DNA from: Treponema sp. UBA4873
GTDB taxonomy: Bacteria; Spirochaetota; Spirochaetia; Treponematales; Treponemataceae
Direction of reading: 5' to 3'
Assembly: GCA_002399405.1 (NCBI GenBank)
Contig: DHDP01000018.1
Location: forward strand, 1,339-65,338
Length of the DNA: 64,000 nucleotides
Made by a program: the position numbers and the translations under genes. Below are positions 26,493 through 34,801 of the stretch, in pieces. The notes below the pieces were generated by a model. It worked only from the letters and a program-made list of their open reading frames with translations, made no database searches and was not told the DNA's origin. The first letter of the stretch is position 1; each line of letters opens with the position of its first letter.

Positions 26493-27074
26493 ATGAAATC
26501 AGTTTACAGAGTTTTGCCCGGACTTTTCTGCGCAGTCGTTTTCTTTTCGTGCCGTACCGTCCCCGTTCAGCAGCTGCAGATTTCCCGGAGTCTTACGGGC
26601 ACTGGCGTTATGAATGAAAAACAGCTCGTCTCGTTCTTCATGACGAATAATCCCCGTGCCGATGAAACTCAGGTGGCGCGTCTTGCCCGGTATTATATAT
26701 CCGAAGCGCACGACGAAGGAATCAACTCCGACGTCGCGTTCGCGCAGATGTGCCTCGAGACGGGCTTTCTGCGCTTCGGCGGACTTGTCACCGCGGAAAT
26801 GCACAATTACTGCGGTCTCGGTTCAATAGACGCGGAACACCCCGGCGAGTCGTTTAAGACGGAGCAGCTCGGCGTGCGCGCGCACATTCAGCATCTGAAC
26901 GCATACGGCGACACCGACGAGCTTGTAAATCCTCTGATAGACAATCGTGCAAAATGGGTGAAGCCGCGCGGCAAAGCCCCGACCGTATTCGAGCTGTCAG
27001 GCACATGGGCCGCCGATCCCGACTACGGCAAGAAACTTGATGTACTTTTGTCAAAATTGGAAAACGTGCGGTAA
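26493..27074 (+). CDS. Glucosaminidase-domain lipoprotein
   Basis: Putative peptidoglycan hydrolase of the mannosyl-glycoprotein endo-beta-N-acetylglucosaminidase family. From the ATG at 26493 the protein starts with a lipoprotein-like signal (MKSVYRVLPGLFCAVVFFSC). The hydrolase domain then spans about residues 40-190, with SDVAFAQMCLETGFLRFGG containing the catalytic Glu and NYCGLGS. The alternative ATG at 26424 would prepend 23 basic residues (MRFFWKKKAKIR) and obscure the signal peptide. The stop codon TAA is also the first base triplet of palindromic element B. Confidence 0.8.
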   Translation: MKSVYRVLPGLFCAVVFFSCRTVPVQQLQISRSLTGTGVMNEKQLVSFFMTNNPRADETQVARLARYYISEAHDEGINSDVAFAQMCLETGFLRFGGLVTAEMHNYCGLGSIDAEHPGESFKTEQLGVRAHIQHLNAYGDTDELVNPLIDNRAKWVKPRGKAPTVFELSGTWAADPDYGKKLDVLLSKLENVR

Positions 27075-27309
27075 AACATACGGCAAATATACACGGAGCA
27101 TACCAGTTTAAAAAATAGTTCGTTTAGTTACCGCATACCGAAAGCTGTCCGCTTACACAGGAGATAATTCCGCGAGTTCCGGCTCGCCAGAATAGGCGAG
27201 ATTCGCTCGCGGAATTATCTCCTGTTCCGCAGACGGTTTTCGGTATACGCTGGTACGAATAAAACTTTTAGAAACAGCAGATATCCGTGTATATTTGCCG
27301 TATGTTTTA
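27072..27309. repeat. Palindromic MITE-like element, copy B (perfect 26-bp ends)
   Basis: Best-preserved member of the family. A perfect 26-bp terminal inverted repeat occupies 27072-27097 and 27284-27309. The family core CGGCAAATATACACGGA starts at 27081. Inside, a long hairpin pairs AGGAGATAATTCCGCGAG with its reverse complement, and the loop bears CCGGCTCGCC. The left end coincides with the stop codon of the glucosaminidase gene. The right end is 2 nt from the stop codon of the convergent DUF192 gene, so transcripts from both sides run into it. Confidence 0.8.
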
Positions 27310-27311
27310 TC

Positions 27312-27782
27312 TTATTCCGCCCTTGTGTCGAAGTTCAGTACGAGCATATCGCCGGTTTTGATTCCGGCCCGCGCAAACCAGCCCTGCGGCACTTCGAGCG
27401 CGTAGCGGACGTTTACCGTACTGTTGACGTTTGCGAGACTGTACGGCGTCATGTCGAATATGTCCCGGATCCGGCCCTGCGAATCTATGAATGCGATGGA
27501 AAGCGGGGTAGGTGTGTTTTTCATCCAGAACGAAAGCATCTGGTCGCGGTCGAACAGAAAGAGCATGCCCGTGCCGTCGGGAATGTTTTTCCGGCGCATG
27601 TATCCGTTGTTCCGTTCGTCTTCCGTGCGCGCCATCTCCGCTGTTATCTGCACCGCGCCGCCGTCGTTTTTTTTGAGCGTGAGCGTCTGCGTCTGAAGCT
27701 TTTTGGCGCAGGCCTCAAACGGAACTAATACGGCAATCATAATAACGCCGAAAATAACGCGGCTGTTCTTTTTCATATTCAT
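27312..27782 (-). CDS. DUF192 family exported protein
   Basis: DUF192 proteins are small, secreted or periplasmic beta-rich domains of unknown activity. The N-terminus has a signal sequence (MKKNSRVIFGVIMIAVLVPFEAC) that may be a lipoprotein type. The domain follows with characteristic ARTEDERNNGYMRRKNIPDGTGMLFLF and MLSFWMKNTPTPLSIAFID. I take the ATG at 27782, which overlaps the upstream stop (TGATG) and has AAGG 6 nt ahead; a GTG at 27785 is also in frame. It is the second gene of a pair with the hypothetical exported protein. Confidence 0.85.
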   Translation of the reverse strand: MNMKKNSRVIFGVIMIAVLVPFEACAKKLQTQTLTLKKNDGGAVQITAEMARTEDERNNGYMRRKNIPDGTGMLFLFDRDQMLSFWMKNTPTPLSIAFIDSQGRIRDIFDMTPYSLANVNSTVNVRYALEVPQGWFARAGIKTGDMLVLNFDTRAE

Positions 27783-28330
27783 CACAAACCTTCCAGAAAC
27801 ATATCGCGGGTCATCTCTGTGCCCGACTTTGGAACGAGCGATTTGCTGTTCAGTTCGTCGAACACTTTATTGTCCACATACTTGAGCGAAAGCGGCCGCT
27901 CCAGACTCATTGTTACGCCGTTGTTTTTCCATACTGATTTTTCGGGCGAAAGCGACGCGGGATTGCCGTACTTTTTGCAGAGCGTGTCGAACACGCTGTA
28001 GTGGTCGACACGCTCGGTGTTGATATTAATAATTATTATGTACAGCCGGCCGTCGTAAAATTGAAAATAGCATCTGTCGAGAAACGAATCGACATGCCCG
28101 GCGGCCGCATCAGTCTCGATGAGAATGCGGTTCTCGCCCGGCAGCAGCGAAACGTCGCGGTCGCCGTGGTAACCGAATTCGCTGTTTTTCATAAGCCTGT
28201 CTTTTACTTCGTCAAGCGGCATGCCGAGCTCAATTCCGCCGTACCCGTTCGGAATCGGATTCGTGTCTTCGGAGAAAAAGGGGACAATCAGCAGACAGAA
28301 AAGCAGTACGGCTGCAACGTCTTTTTTCAT
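27782..28330 (-). CDS. Hypothetical exported protein
   Basis: I do not recognise the family. The 182-aa product has a clear signal peptide (MKKDVAAVLLFCLLIVPFFSED) followed by a mixed alpha/beta domain. PNGYGGIELGMPLDEVKDRLMKN resembles the opening of small periplasmic domains in which a Gly-Ile-x-Leu-Gly-Met motif precedes a helix. GGAG lies 5 nt before the ATG. Its start overlaps the stop of the truncated cyclic-nucleotide-binding frame (ATGA), and its stop overlaps the DUF192 start, so all three are translationally linked. Confidence 0.7.
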   Translation of the reverse strand: MKKDVAAVLLFCLLIVPFFSEDTNPIPNGYGGIELGMPLDEVKDRLMKNSEFGYHGDRDVSLLPGENRILIETDAAAGHVDSFLDRCYFQFYDGRLYIIIININTERVDHYSVFDTLCKKYGNPASLSPEKSVWKNNGVTMSLERPLSLKYVDNKVFDELNSKSLVPKSGTEMTRDMFLEGL

Positions 28331-28455
28331 AAGAACTCCGCGTTATGGCAGCGTACGCTGCCGTTTCGAATAATGAAGAACCTGTCGCTTTCGCCTTTAT
28401 CTTCCGTCACGAGATACACTCCTTTTCTGAAGTTTACGAATGACAACCGCAGCAC
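28327..28455 (-). pseudogene. Truncated cyclic-nucleotide-binding domain remnant
   Basis: A short open frame on the minus strand encodes about 42 residues from a GTG at 28455. The segments LSFVNFRKGVYLVTEDKG and DRFFIIRNGSVRC match the first beta strands of a cNMP-binding domain (compare FxKGxxIxxEG...DxxFIIxxGxVR). It stops at TGA after CHNAEFL, before the phosphate-binding cassette, so it cannot bind a cyclic nucleotide. It retains a consensus promoter at 28479-28507. I recall a cyclic-nucleotide-binding gene next to murB in other treponemes, which suggests a decayed orthologue. It could instead survive as a leader peptide coupled to the next gene by ATGA overlap. Confidence 0.5.
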
Positions 28456-28478
28456 TTCGACACACCATTCCTCTGAAA

Positions 28479-28507
28479 AGTATAGGTTCCGCCGTTTTCT
28501 TTGTCAA
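28479..28507 (-). promoter_or_regulatory. Promoter inside murB 3' end region
   Basis: Minus strand: perfect TTGACA (28502-28507), 17-nt spacer, TATACT (28479-28484). It begins just past the murB stop and would drive the cNMP remnant, the hypothetical exported protein and the DUF192 gene. Confidence 0.7.
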
Positions 28508-28509
28508 TC

Positions 28510-29460
28510 TTACTTGTTTTTACTGCCGGAACAACCGCAGAAAATGATTTCCGGCTCAAGCGTAAAACCCGTTTTTTCTTTTACCGCATTAATAATATAG
28601 TTCACAAGCGATCTGATATCAGCTTCCGTCGCATCGCCGCTGTTGATTATGAAATTTCCGTGCCACGGAGCGACCTGGGCCCCTCCGATCCGGTAGCCGC
28701 AGAGTCCCGCTTCGTCGATTATTTTTCCGGCCGGTTTTCCGAATGCGCGGTTGTTCCGGAATACGCTGCCTGCGCTCGGATAGCGGAAATGTCCTTTATT
28801 TACGCGCTCGTCGACATACGAACGGCATTTCGATGCAATTTCGTCTTTTGCAGATTCCTGCAGCTGCGTCGCTCTGAAAACCGCTTTCGTGATGATGCGG
28901 CCGGTCGACTGAAACGGCGATTTCTTATACTCCCAGTCCGCGGAGGAAAACTGATACGGGATTTGCTCCAGAGAATCCTGATCAAGATATTCCGCCGACA
29001 CAAGCACGTCGCTCACCGATACGTTGAAACACCGCGCATTCATATAGAGCGCGCCGCCTGCGGTACCGGGAATGCCTGCAAAAACCTCAAGGCCTGAAAG
29101 TGCGTGCTCCGTACAGAAATCAACGACGGATGCCATCGGAGCGCCCGCTCCGCACGTTACTGATTCTTCGTCCGCCGAGATTCCTCTGATGTCCGCCGTT
29201 GAAACAACGGCGCCGTCGAATCCTGCGTCCGACACGACGATATTGCTGCCGCCGCCGAGAATAAAATACGGTACGGAATCATTCCTTAAAGTTTTCAGTG
29301 CGAAAATAAGCGAAGAAACGTCCGCCGGCTCTATATACAACGGCGCGGGGCCGCCAACTTTGAACGTCGTGTGAAGGGACATCTGTTCGGAAAACCGTAC
29401 GATTCCTCTGAAATTTGCGCATATATTGAATTTTTCAGCTGTTTCACGTATGCTTGACAT
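28510..29460 (-). CDS. murB: UDP-N-acetylmuramate dehydrogenase
   Basis: FAD- and NADPH-dependent reduction of UDP-GlcNAc-enolpyruvate to UDP-MurNAc in peptidoglycan synthesis. FAD-binding: VGGPAPLYIEPAD and ILGGGSNIVVSDAGFDG. Catalytic-region motifs: SGLEVFAGIPGTAGGALYMNA, PSAGSVFRNN (proton-donor Ser) and a C-terminal Glu region near GDATEADI. I use the second ATG at 29460 (MSSIRET, 316 aa). A TATAAT box lies at 29467-29472, so the ATG at 29466 would sit directly on the -10. The mRNA is probably leaderless. Divergent from cysS. Confidence 0.94.
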   Translation of the reverse strand: MSSIRETAEKFNICANFRGIVRFSEQMSLHTTFKVGGPAPLYIEPADVSSLIFALKTLRNDSVPYFILGGGSNIVVSDAGFDGAVVSTADIRGISADEESVTCGAGAPMASVVDFCTEHALSGLEVFAGIPGTAGGALYMNARCFNVSVSDVLVSAEYLDQDSLEQIPYQFSSADWEYKKSPFQSTGRIITKAVFRATQLQESAKDEIASKCRSYVDERVNKGHFRYPSAGSVFRNNRAFGKPAGKIIDEAGLCGYRIGGAQVAPWHGNFIINSGDATEADIRSLVNYIINAVKEKTGFTLEPEIIFCGCSGSKNK

Positions 29461-29466
29461 GCGCAT

Positions 29467-29472
29467 ATTATA
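29467..29472 (-). promoter_or_regulatory. -10 box of murB, leaderless layout
   Basis: TATAAT on the minus strand, 6 nt before the ATG at 29460. The -35 is poor (TCGCAA at 17 nt). No ribosome-binding site lies between box and start. Confidence 0.45.
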
Positions 29473-29510
29473 GTACAGCGCAGTATAAATTGCGATAGTG
29501 AGGCTCTATT

Positions 29511-30998
29511 ATGGGATTACGGTTATTCAACACTATGGGACGCGAAATGCAGGATTTCGTGCCGATTACACCGGGGTACGTCGGTTTTTACGGCTGCGGT
29601 CCGACCGTTTATAATTTTGCCCATATCGGTAACCTCCGTGCGTACGTTTTCCTTGACACCCTCGACAGAACGCTCACCTGGCTCGGTTACACTAAAAAAC
29701 ACGTCATGAACATTACCGACATCGGCCATCTTTCCGGCGACAGCGACGCGGGAGAAGACAAAATGCTCAAAACGGCGAAAGAAAAACATCAATCTGTCAT
29801 GGAGATTGCACAGTTTTATACCGACGCGTTCTTCAGGGATATAGACCGTCTTAACATCAGGCGGCCCGACGTCGTCTGCCGGGCGACGGAACACGTCCCC
29901 GATATGATAGAGCTGATAAAGCGCATCGAGGCAAACGGCCACACCTATTCGGCCGGCGGGAATCTTTACTACGACGTTTCAACCTATCACGACTACGGAA
30001 AACTTGCGAACCTCAGTCTCGACGACCAGAAGGCCGGGGCCCGCGTCGACGTTGATTCCAACAAGCGGAATCCGTACGATTTCGTGCTCTGGTTCACCAA
30101 GTCGAAGTTCGAGAATCAGGCGCTCACGTGGGACAGCCCGTGGGGACGCGGATATCCGGGGTGGCATATTGAGTGCTCGGCGATGAGCATGAAGTATCTC
30201 GGCGAACATTTCGACATCCACACCGGCGGAATCGACCACATTCCGATTCATCACACGAACGAAATTGCGCAGTCGGAAGGTGCGACGGGACATAAATGGG
30301 TTAATTACTGGCTTCACAACGAATTTCTCGTAATCGCAAAAGACAGGCAGACTGCGGACAGCGGCGAATGCGCAAAGATGTCGAAATCCGCGGGCAACTT
30401 TCTCACGCTTCAGTCGCTCATCGACAAAGGATACGATGCGCTCGACTACCGGTATTTCCTGCTCGGCGCTCAGTACCGCAGTCAGGTGTTCTTCAGCTGG
30501 GACGCGATGGACGGTGCGAAAAATGCGCGCAGGGCGCTCGTAAAGCGCGTCGCGCAGGTGCTCGACGCGGCGGGAGGAAAATCCGCCGGGATTTCTTCGC
30601 TGCCGCCGAAAGGCAGAGAATTTATCGATGCGTTTACGGCGGCTCTTGAGAACGACCTTTCAACTCCGCAGGCGATGAGCCAGCTGCAGACTGCGGTAAA
30701 GGACGGAAGTCTTAAGCCGGAAGAAACGCTTGCACTCGTGCGCAGCATGGACAGCGTGCTCGGTCTGCGCCTTGAGGAAGAGGCTGCGGTCATTAATAAA
30801 GAAAAGAACGCGGCGGTGAACATCAATTCCCACGAAGACGATCCTGAGGCAGCCGAAATCGACGGGCTTGTCGAAGAGCGCACCGCCGCCAAAAAATCAA
30901 AGGATTTCGCAAAAGCAGACAAAATCCGTAACGATTTGACTGCCCGCGGTATTTTAATTACTGACACTCCGCAGGGACCTGTCTGGAAGCGGTCGTAA
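29511..30998 (+). CDS. cysS: Cysteinyl-tRNA synthetase
   Basis: Class I aminoacyl-tRNA synthetase for cysteine. The HIGH-type motif is FAHIGNLRAY (residue about 38), preceded by the zinc ligand Cys in YGCGPTVYN. Further zinc ligands lie in WHIECSAMS and HHTNEIAQSE. The KMSKS motif is CAKMSKSAGNF. Length is 495 aa. A GAGG box sits 9 nt before the ATG. The ECF sigma gene follows after 32 nt, placing cysS at the head of the sigma/anti-sigma run. Confidence 0.96.
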   Translation: MGLRLFNTMGREMQDFVPITPGYVGFYGCGPTVYNFAHIGNLRAYVFLDTLDRTLTWLGYTKKHVMNITDIGHLSGDSDAGEDKMLKTAKEKHQSVMEIAQFYTDAFFRDIDRLNIRRPDVVCRATEHVPDMIELIKRIEANGHTYSAGGNLYYDVSTYHDYGKLANLSLDDQKAGARVDVDSNKRNPYDFVLWFTKSKFENQALTWDSPWGRGYPGWHIECSAMSMKYLGEHFDIHTGGIDHIPIHHTNEIAQSEGATGHKWVNYWLHNEFLVIAKDRQTADSGECAKMSKSAGNFLTLQSLIDKGYDALDYRYFLLGAQYRSQVFFSWDAMDGAKNARRALVKRVAQVLDAAGGKSAGISSLPPKGREFIDAFTAALENDLSTPQAMSQLQTAVKDGSLKPEETLALVRSMDSVLGLRLEEEAAVINKEKNAAVNINSHEDDPEAAEIDGLVEERTAAKKSKDFAKADKIRNDLTARGILITDTPQGPVWKRS

Positions 30999-31030
30999 CC
31001 ACAAATTGTTGTTACTTTTCAGGAGTTTTC

Positions 31031-31600
31031 GTGTTTACTACCATAGATGAAAATCAGGCTGAAATTAACCGGCCGCTGAATGCCGGTAATGCTGCTGATT
31101 TCAAAATAATATACGATGCGACAATGCAGCTTCTGTTCCGTATTTCATACCGTGTTGTGAACGACGAGGAAGCTGCAGAAGACCTTGTGCACGATTCGCT
31201 TATCAAGGCCAACGAAAAGTGTCTTGCGTTTCCGTCGCTTAACGACGCGAAATACTGGCTTATACGTGTGGTAAAGAATGCATCGCTCAACTATGTCAAG
31301 CGGAAGGCCCGCGAACGCAAAGCGTATCAGAAAGCGCTTTACGAGGACCATCGTACGATGACATCGGGTGAGACCGATGTGCTGAAAGCCGAATCGGTGA
31401 AAAAGGCCCGCGACGCGCTCAATATGCTGCCGGAAAATCTCCGTGAAGTGCTTATTCTGCGCGAATACGGCGACCTTAACTATAAGGAGATCGGAAAGAC
31501 GCTCGGTATTACTGAAGGAAACGTAAAGGTCCGCGTGTTTCGTGCACGCGAACAACTGGCTAAGATATTAGGAGAAGATGATGTCTACTTGCCCCAGTAA
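31031..31600 (+). CDS. ECF-family RNA polymerase sigma factor
   Basis: Alternative sigma-70 family factor of the extracytoplasmic-function group (189 aa). Region 2 is YRVVNDEEAAEDLVHDSLIKANEK. Region 4 is LPENLREVLILREYGDLNYKEIGKTLGITEGNVKVRVFRAREQL, with the helix-turn-helix that reads the -35. The start is GTG at 31031 with AGGAG 5 nt upstream. The anti-sigma gene overlaps its 3' end. Together with the two downstream genes it forms a probable envelope-stress or surface-signal module. No autoregulatory promoter is obvious, and transcription probably comes through cysS. Confidence 0.92.
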   Translation: MFTTIDENQAEINRPLNAGNAADFKIIYDATMQLLFRISYRVVNDEEAAEDLVHDSLIKANEKCLAFPSLNDAKYWLIRVVKNASLNYVKRKARERKAYQKALYEDHRTMTSGETDVLKAESVKKARDALNMLPENLREVLILREYGDLNYKEIGKTLGITEGNVKVRVFRAREQLAKILGEDDVYLPQ

Positions 31601-32297
31601 AGATATTCATTCAATCTATCTCGATAACGAACTCCCTGCAGCGTATGCAGGAGAGTACGAAACGCACATCGAGGCGTGTCCGAAATGTGCAGCGGAACTT
31701 ACTAAACTCCGTGCTGTGCATGATATGCTCCGCGCAGACGCACTGTCGATTACGCCCGACAGTCACTACCTTGCCCAGAGCTGGGAACGGCTGCAGACGC
31801 GCATGAGCTACAGCAAAGTTACAAAGAAAGCTGCGCTGTTCCGTACAGAGCAGTTTAAATATATTATCCCGGCTGCCGCCGCGGCTGCTGTTCTCGCTGT
31901 CGTACTTCCGGTACGCGCCGGCAGAACTCCGTCTGCGGTACAGACCGCGCTCATAACGCCGATTTCCCGGCAGAAAATGGTGTCTCCCGCGAAAAACAAT
32001 ATTATTATCAACGGCAACATCAGACACGAAATGCTCGGGCCTTCGGGAGGCAGACAGACTCAGCATGCCGAAACTGTTTCGTACGGTTCGGACGCCGGGT
32101 ACAACAGTCCTTTCATGCAGGAAGCTCCGTCATGCGGAACAATAGATCCGCAGCTTAACGACGTGGACGTGTTCCGTCCCGATTTCGGCAGCGAGCGGAC
32201 TATCACTATCAGATTTGCGATGCCGGGAATCACAACGCCTCCTTTCTCAGGGGAGATTGAATTTCCGACGGAAGAATCTGCGGATGCCGTAAAGTGA
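31581..32297 (+). CDS. Zinc-finger anti-sigma factor
   Basis: Membrane-anchored partner of the ECF sigma factor. The N-terminal zinc-binding anti-sigma motif His-x3-Cys-x2-Cys is visible in THIEACPKCAAEL (residues of about 29-41). It sits in the helical segment that wraps the sigma factor. A transmembrane helix (YIIPAAAAAAVLAVVLPV, residue about 95) follows, and the last 120 residues would be extracytoplasmic. AGGAG fits the ATG at 31581 better than the adjacent ATG at 31578. It overlaps the sigma gene 3' end by 20 nt and the next gene start by 4 nt. Confidence 0.88.
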   Translation: MSTCPSKDIHSIYLDNELPAAYAGEYETHIEACPKCAAELTKLRAVHDMLRADALSITPDSHYLAQSWERLQTRMSYSKVTKKAALFRTEQFKYIIPAAAAAAVLAVVLPVRAGRTPSAVQTALITPISRQKMVSPAKNNIIINGNIRHEMLGPSGGRQTQHAETVSYGSDAGYNSPFMQEAPSCGTIDPQLNDVDVFRPDFGSERTITIRFAMPGITTPPFSGEIEFPTEESADAVK

Positions 32298-34015
32298 ATT
32301 CTTCCGGACAGTTTAATTATTTCTTCAGAAAATCACCGCTCTTCAGAACGCTCTGTTTTTTTGCAGCCATTACATTCATTCTGCTGAGCAGCTGGTTTAT
32401 CGGCTATAAACTCAAGCGGATTCCTTCAATAGTTAACGTGAATCCGCCCATAGGTTCGCCGGGCGATATTGTCATCATTACCGGCAAAAACTTCGGCGGT
32501 ACGCGCGGCCCCGGATATGTCGAGTTCGGCGGTTCAAGGCTCACGGCAAGTTCGTATATTTCGTGGAAAGATACTGAAATAAAAGTTGTACTTCCTGCAA
32601 ACGTTCAGGACGGCCTTGTTGTTGTCGGAACTGACACAGCCCGTTCGAAACCTTCGTTCTTTGCAAACGAACGCGACATACCCGTAGCTGTTCCGCCGAA
32701 TCCGCAGACGTCTCTGCCCGTCATTACGTCTCTTTCGGGCGACACGTTAAGGACGGGGGACCTGCTTGTTATTTCCGGCAGCAATTTCGGAAACACTCAC
32801 GATTCTGCCGGGGTGTACTTTGCGGCGGTCCGCGACGACACGTCGAATCCTGCCACTACGGCTCTCCCTGTCAGTAACACAAGCTTTACCGATCTGCGTG
32901 CCAATCATATATCCGCAAGCAGAACAGACTTTGACTACGAATACTGGAGCGATACGGAAATCCGCGTGCGGATTCCCGACGGTGCGGCTTCAGGCATGAT
33001 GTATGTGGAAACGCCGAAAGGGAAATCGTCTCTTCAGAAAATTACAATCGAATCGAAAACAGGCGGAAAGAAATTTCTTACAAGACGCACGTATCTGCTG
33101 CAGCTTGCGGCTGACATTACCGACGTCGCGTCCGACAAATCCGCGGCAATCAAGATGTATTTTCCGCGTCCGGCTCTGCTTTCGTCCCAGCCGCTCGTCG
33201 ACATGACGGAGTGCATTCCTGAGCCGGCGATTGCGGATTACCAGAATACGGTGATTCATCAGCTGCAGACAGGCAAATCGATGATACCGAGTAAAAAGCA
33301 GTTCAGCGAAAATTTCGTCGTATCGGTTTATGAGATAAACACTACCGTAAAACAGGAACTTGTCACGTCGTATGCAAACATGAATACGATGCTGTACACG
33401 GCGGCAATCCGTGCGGACAAATGCGTTCCTTCCGGTAATTCGGAAATCATCGGTCTGGCGAAAAAAATCATCGGAAAAGAAACTAATCCGTATAAAAAAG
33501 CGAAACTTATCTATGATTATATGCTCGATAATTATTCGCTCCGGACGGTCAAATCGGATTCGTCGCCTGTTCTCGATCTTATAAAAAAGAAAGAGGGCGA
33601 TGCGTACGATTTTGCCGTTGTGTATACTGCACTGCTGCGCGCATCCGGCATTCCCGCTCTGCCCGACAGCGGTGTGCTCGTCGACCGCGATTTAAAGACA
33701 AAGGATCACTGGTGGAGCGAATTCTATATCTGCGGCGTCGGCTGGATTCCGGTCGATCCGGCGCTCGGGGCGGGGCTGTCGTACAAAAGCTGGACGGAAA
33801 CTGAAAATGCGCGGGAATATTATTTCGGCAATCTTGATTCGCAGCATATTACGTTTTCCCGCGGCTGGAAGGAAATAAAACCCGGCGCGGGAAATTCGAA
33901 GATAGTCCAGCGGCCGCGCAGCTACGCGCTGCAGTCCGTCTGGGAGGAAGCTTCGCGCGATACGCTCAGGTACAGTTCTTTCTGGGCTGATCCTGTCGTT
34001 CTGGGAATTTATTAA
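32294..34015 (+). CDS. IPT/TIG-domain protein with inactive transglutaminase-like domain
   Basis: Membrane-anchored surface or periplasmic protein of 573 aa (GTG start). One transmembrane helix (residues of about 15-35, CFFAAITFILLSSWFIGYKL) is followed by two IPT/TIG immunoglobulin-like domains (residues of about 42-118 and 135-250; IPSIVNVNPPIGSPGDIVIITG). The C-terminal domain is transglutaminase-like. His472 (DHWWSEFY) and Asp488 (WIPVDP) of the triad are present, but the cysteine position in the GDAYDFAVVYTALLRASGIP segment is Ala437. The domain is therefore probably catalytically dead and may bind peptide or glycan instead. Being cotranscribed with the sigma/anti-sigma pair suggests it is a sensor or target. 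Confidence 0.8.
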   Translation: MNSSGQFNYFFRKSPLFRTLCFFAAITFILLSSWFIGYKLKRIPSIVNVNPPIGSPGDIVIITGKNFGGTRGPGYVEFGGSRLTASSYISWKDTEIKVVLPANVQDGLVVVGTDTARSKPSFFANERDIPVAVPPNPQTSLPVITSLSGDTLRTGDLLVISGSNFGNTHDSAGVYFAAVRDDTSNPATTALPVSNTSFTDLRANHISASRTDFDYEYWSDTEIRVRIPDGAASGMMYVETPKGKSSLQKITIESKTGGKKFLTRRTYLLQLAADITDVASDKSAAIKMYFPRPALLSSQPLVDMTECIPEPAIADYQNTVIHQLQTGKSMIPSKKQFSENFVVSVYEINTTVKQELVTSYANMNTMLYTAAIRADKCVPSGNSEIIGLAKKIIGKETNPYKKAKLIYDYMLDNYSLRTVKSDSSPVLDLIKKKEGDAYDFAVVYTALLRASGIPALPDSGVLVDRDLKTKDHWWSEFYICGVGWIPVDPALGAGLSYKSWTETENAREYYFGNLDSQHITFSRGWKEIKPGAGNSKIVQRPRSYALQSVWEEASRDTLRYSSFWADPVVLGIY

Positions 34016-34032
34016 ATTAACAGGGAGATATT

Positions 34033-34737
34033 ATGATTACAAAAATTCTGTCAGTGGGTGGTTCCATTATCGCTCCCGACAGGCCCGATACTGATTTTCT
34101 CGGCAGATTCGTTGCAATGGCCGCCGAATGGCTTTCGGACGGGAACGACAGACGTCTCATATTCGTTTCGGGCGGCGGCGCTCCGGCCCGCATATACCAG
34201 CAGGCATACCGGGAAGTTGCGGCCGACGGAAAAAACGGCGGTGAAGCGGAAAACGACGCGGCCGACTGGATCGGCATTATGGCTACGAGGCTTAACGCGC
34301 AGCTTCTCAAAGCATGCTGCGGCGGTCTCTGCCGCGACGACGTGGTCTATGACCCGACTGCGGATATCAGATTCACCGGCAGAATTCTTGTTGCGGCAGG
34401 ATGGAAGCCCGGTTTTTCGACGGACAACGACGCGGTGCTGCTCGCGGAAAAATTCGGAGCGGATACGGTCGTCAATCTTTCAAACATCGAGAAAGTGTAC
34501 ACCGACGATCCGCGTAAAAATCCCGAAGCGAAACCGCTCGACACAATCAGCTGGAAGGATTTCCGCAAAATGGTCGGCGACGACTGGACACCGGGGAAAA
34601 ACACGCCGTTTGATCCGGTCGCAAGCAGAAAAGCAGAACAGCTCGGCCTGACGGTCATCTGCGCAGCGGGCAAAGACATTGCGAATATCCGCAGTATTCT
34701 CGACGGCAGGAAATTCACCGGGACAAAAATAGGCTGA
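34033..34737 (+). CDS. UMP kinase-like protein, archaeal type
   Basis: Amino-acid-kinase-fold protein of 234 aa. N-terminal ILSVGGSIIAPD and IFVSGGGAPARIYQ form the phosphate-binding part. The PGFSTDNDAVLLAEKFGADTVVNLSNIEKVYTDDPRKNPEAKP block matches archaeal-type UMP kinases more closely than the bacterial hexameric PyrH. It may phosphorylate UMP or a related nucleotide. A standard bacterial pyrH could exist elsewhere in the genome. The gene starts 17 nt after the transglutaminase-like gene, on the same likely transcript. Confidence 0.72.
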   Translation: MITKILSVGGSIIAPDRPDTDFLGRFVAMAAEWLSDGNDRRLIFVSGGGAPARIYQQAYREVAADGKNGGEAENDAADWIGIMATRLNAQLLKACCGGLCRDDVVYDPTADIRFTGRILVAAGWKPGFSTDNDAVLLAEKFGADTVVNLSNIEKVYTDDPRKNPEAKPLDTISWKDFRKMVGDDWTPGKNTPFDPVASRKAEQLGLTVICAAGKDIANIRSILDGRKFTGTKIG

Positions 34738-34801
34738 TAAGCAGTTTTGCAGGGTATGTTCACCCATTGTATATATTCATATTTGGCTATAAATTAATGG
34801 T

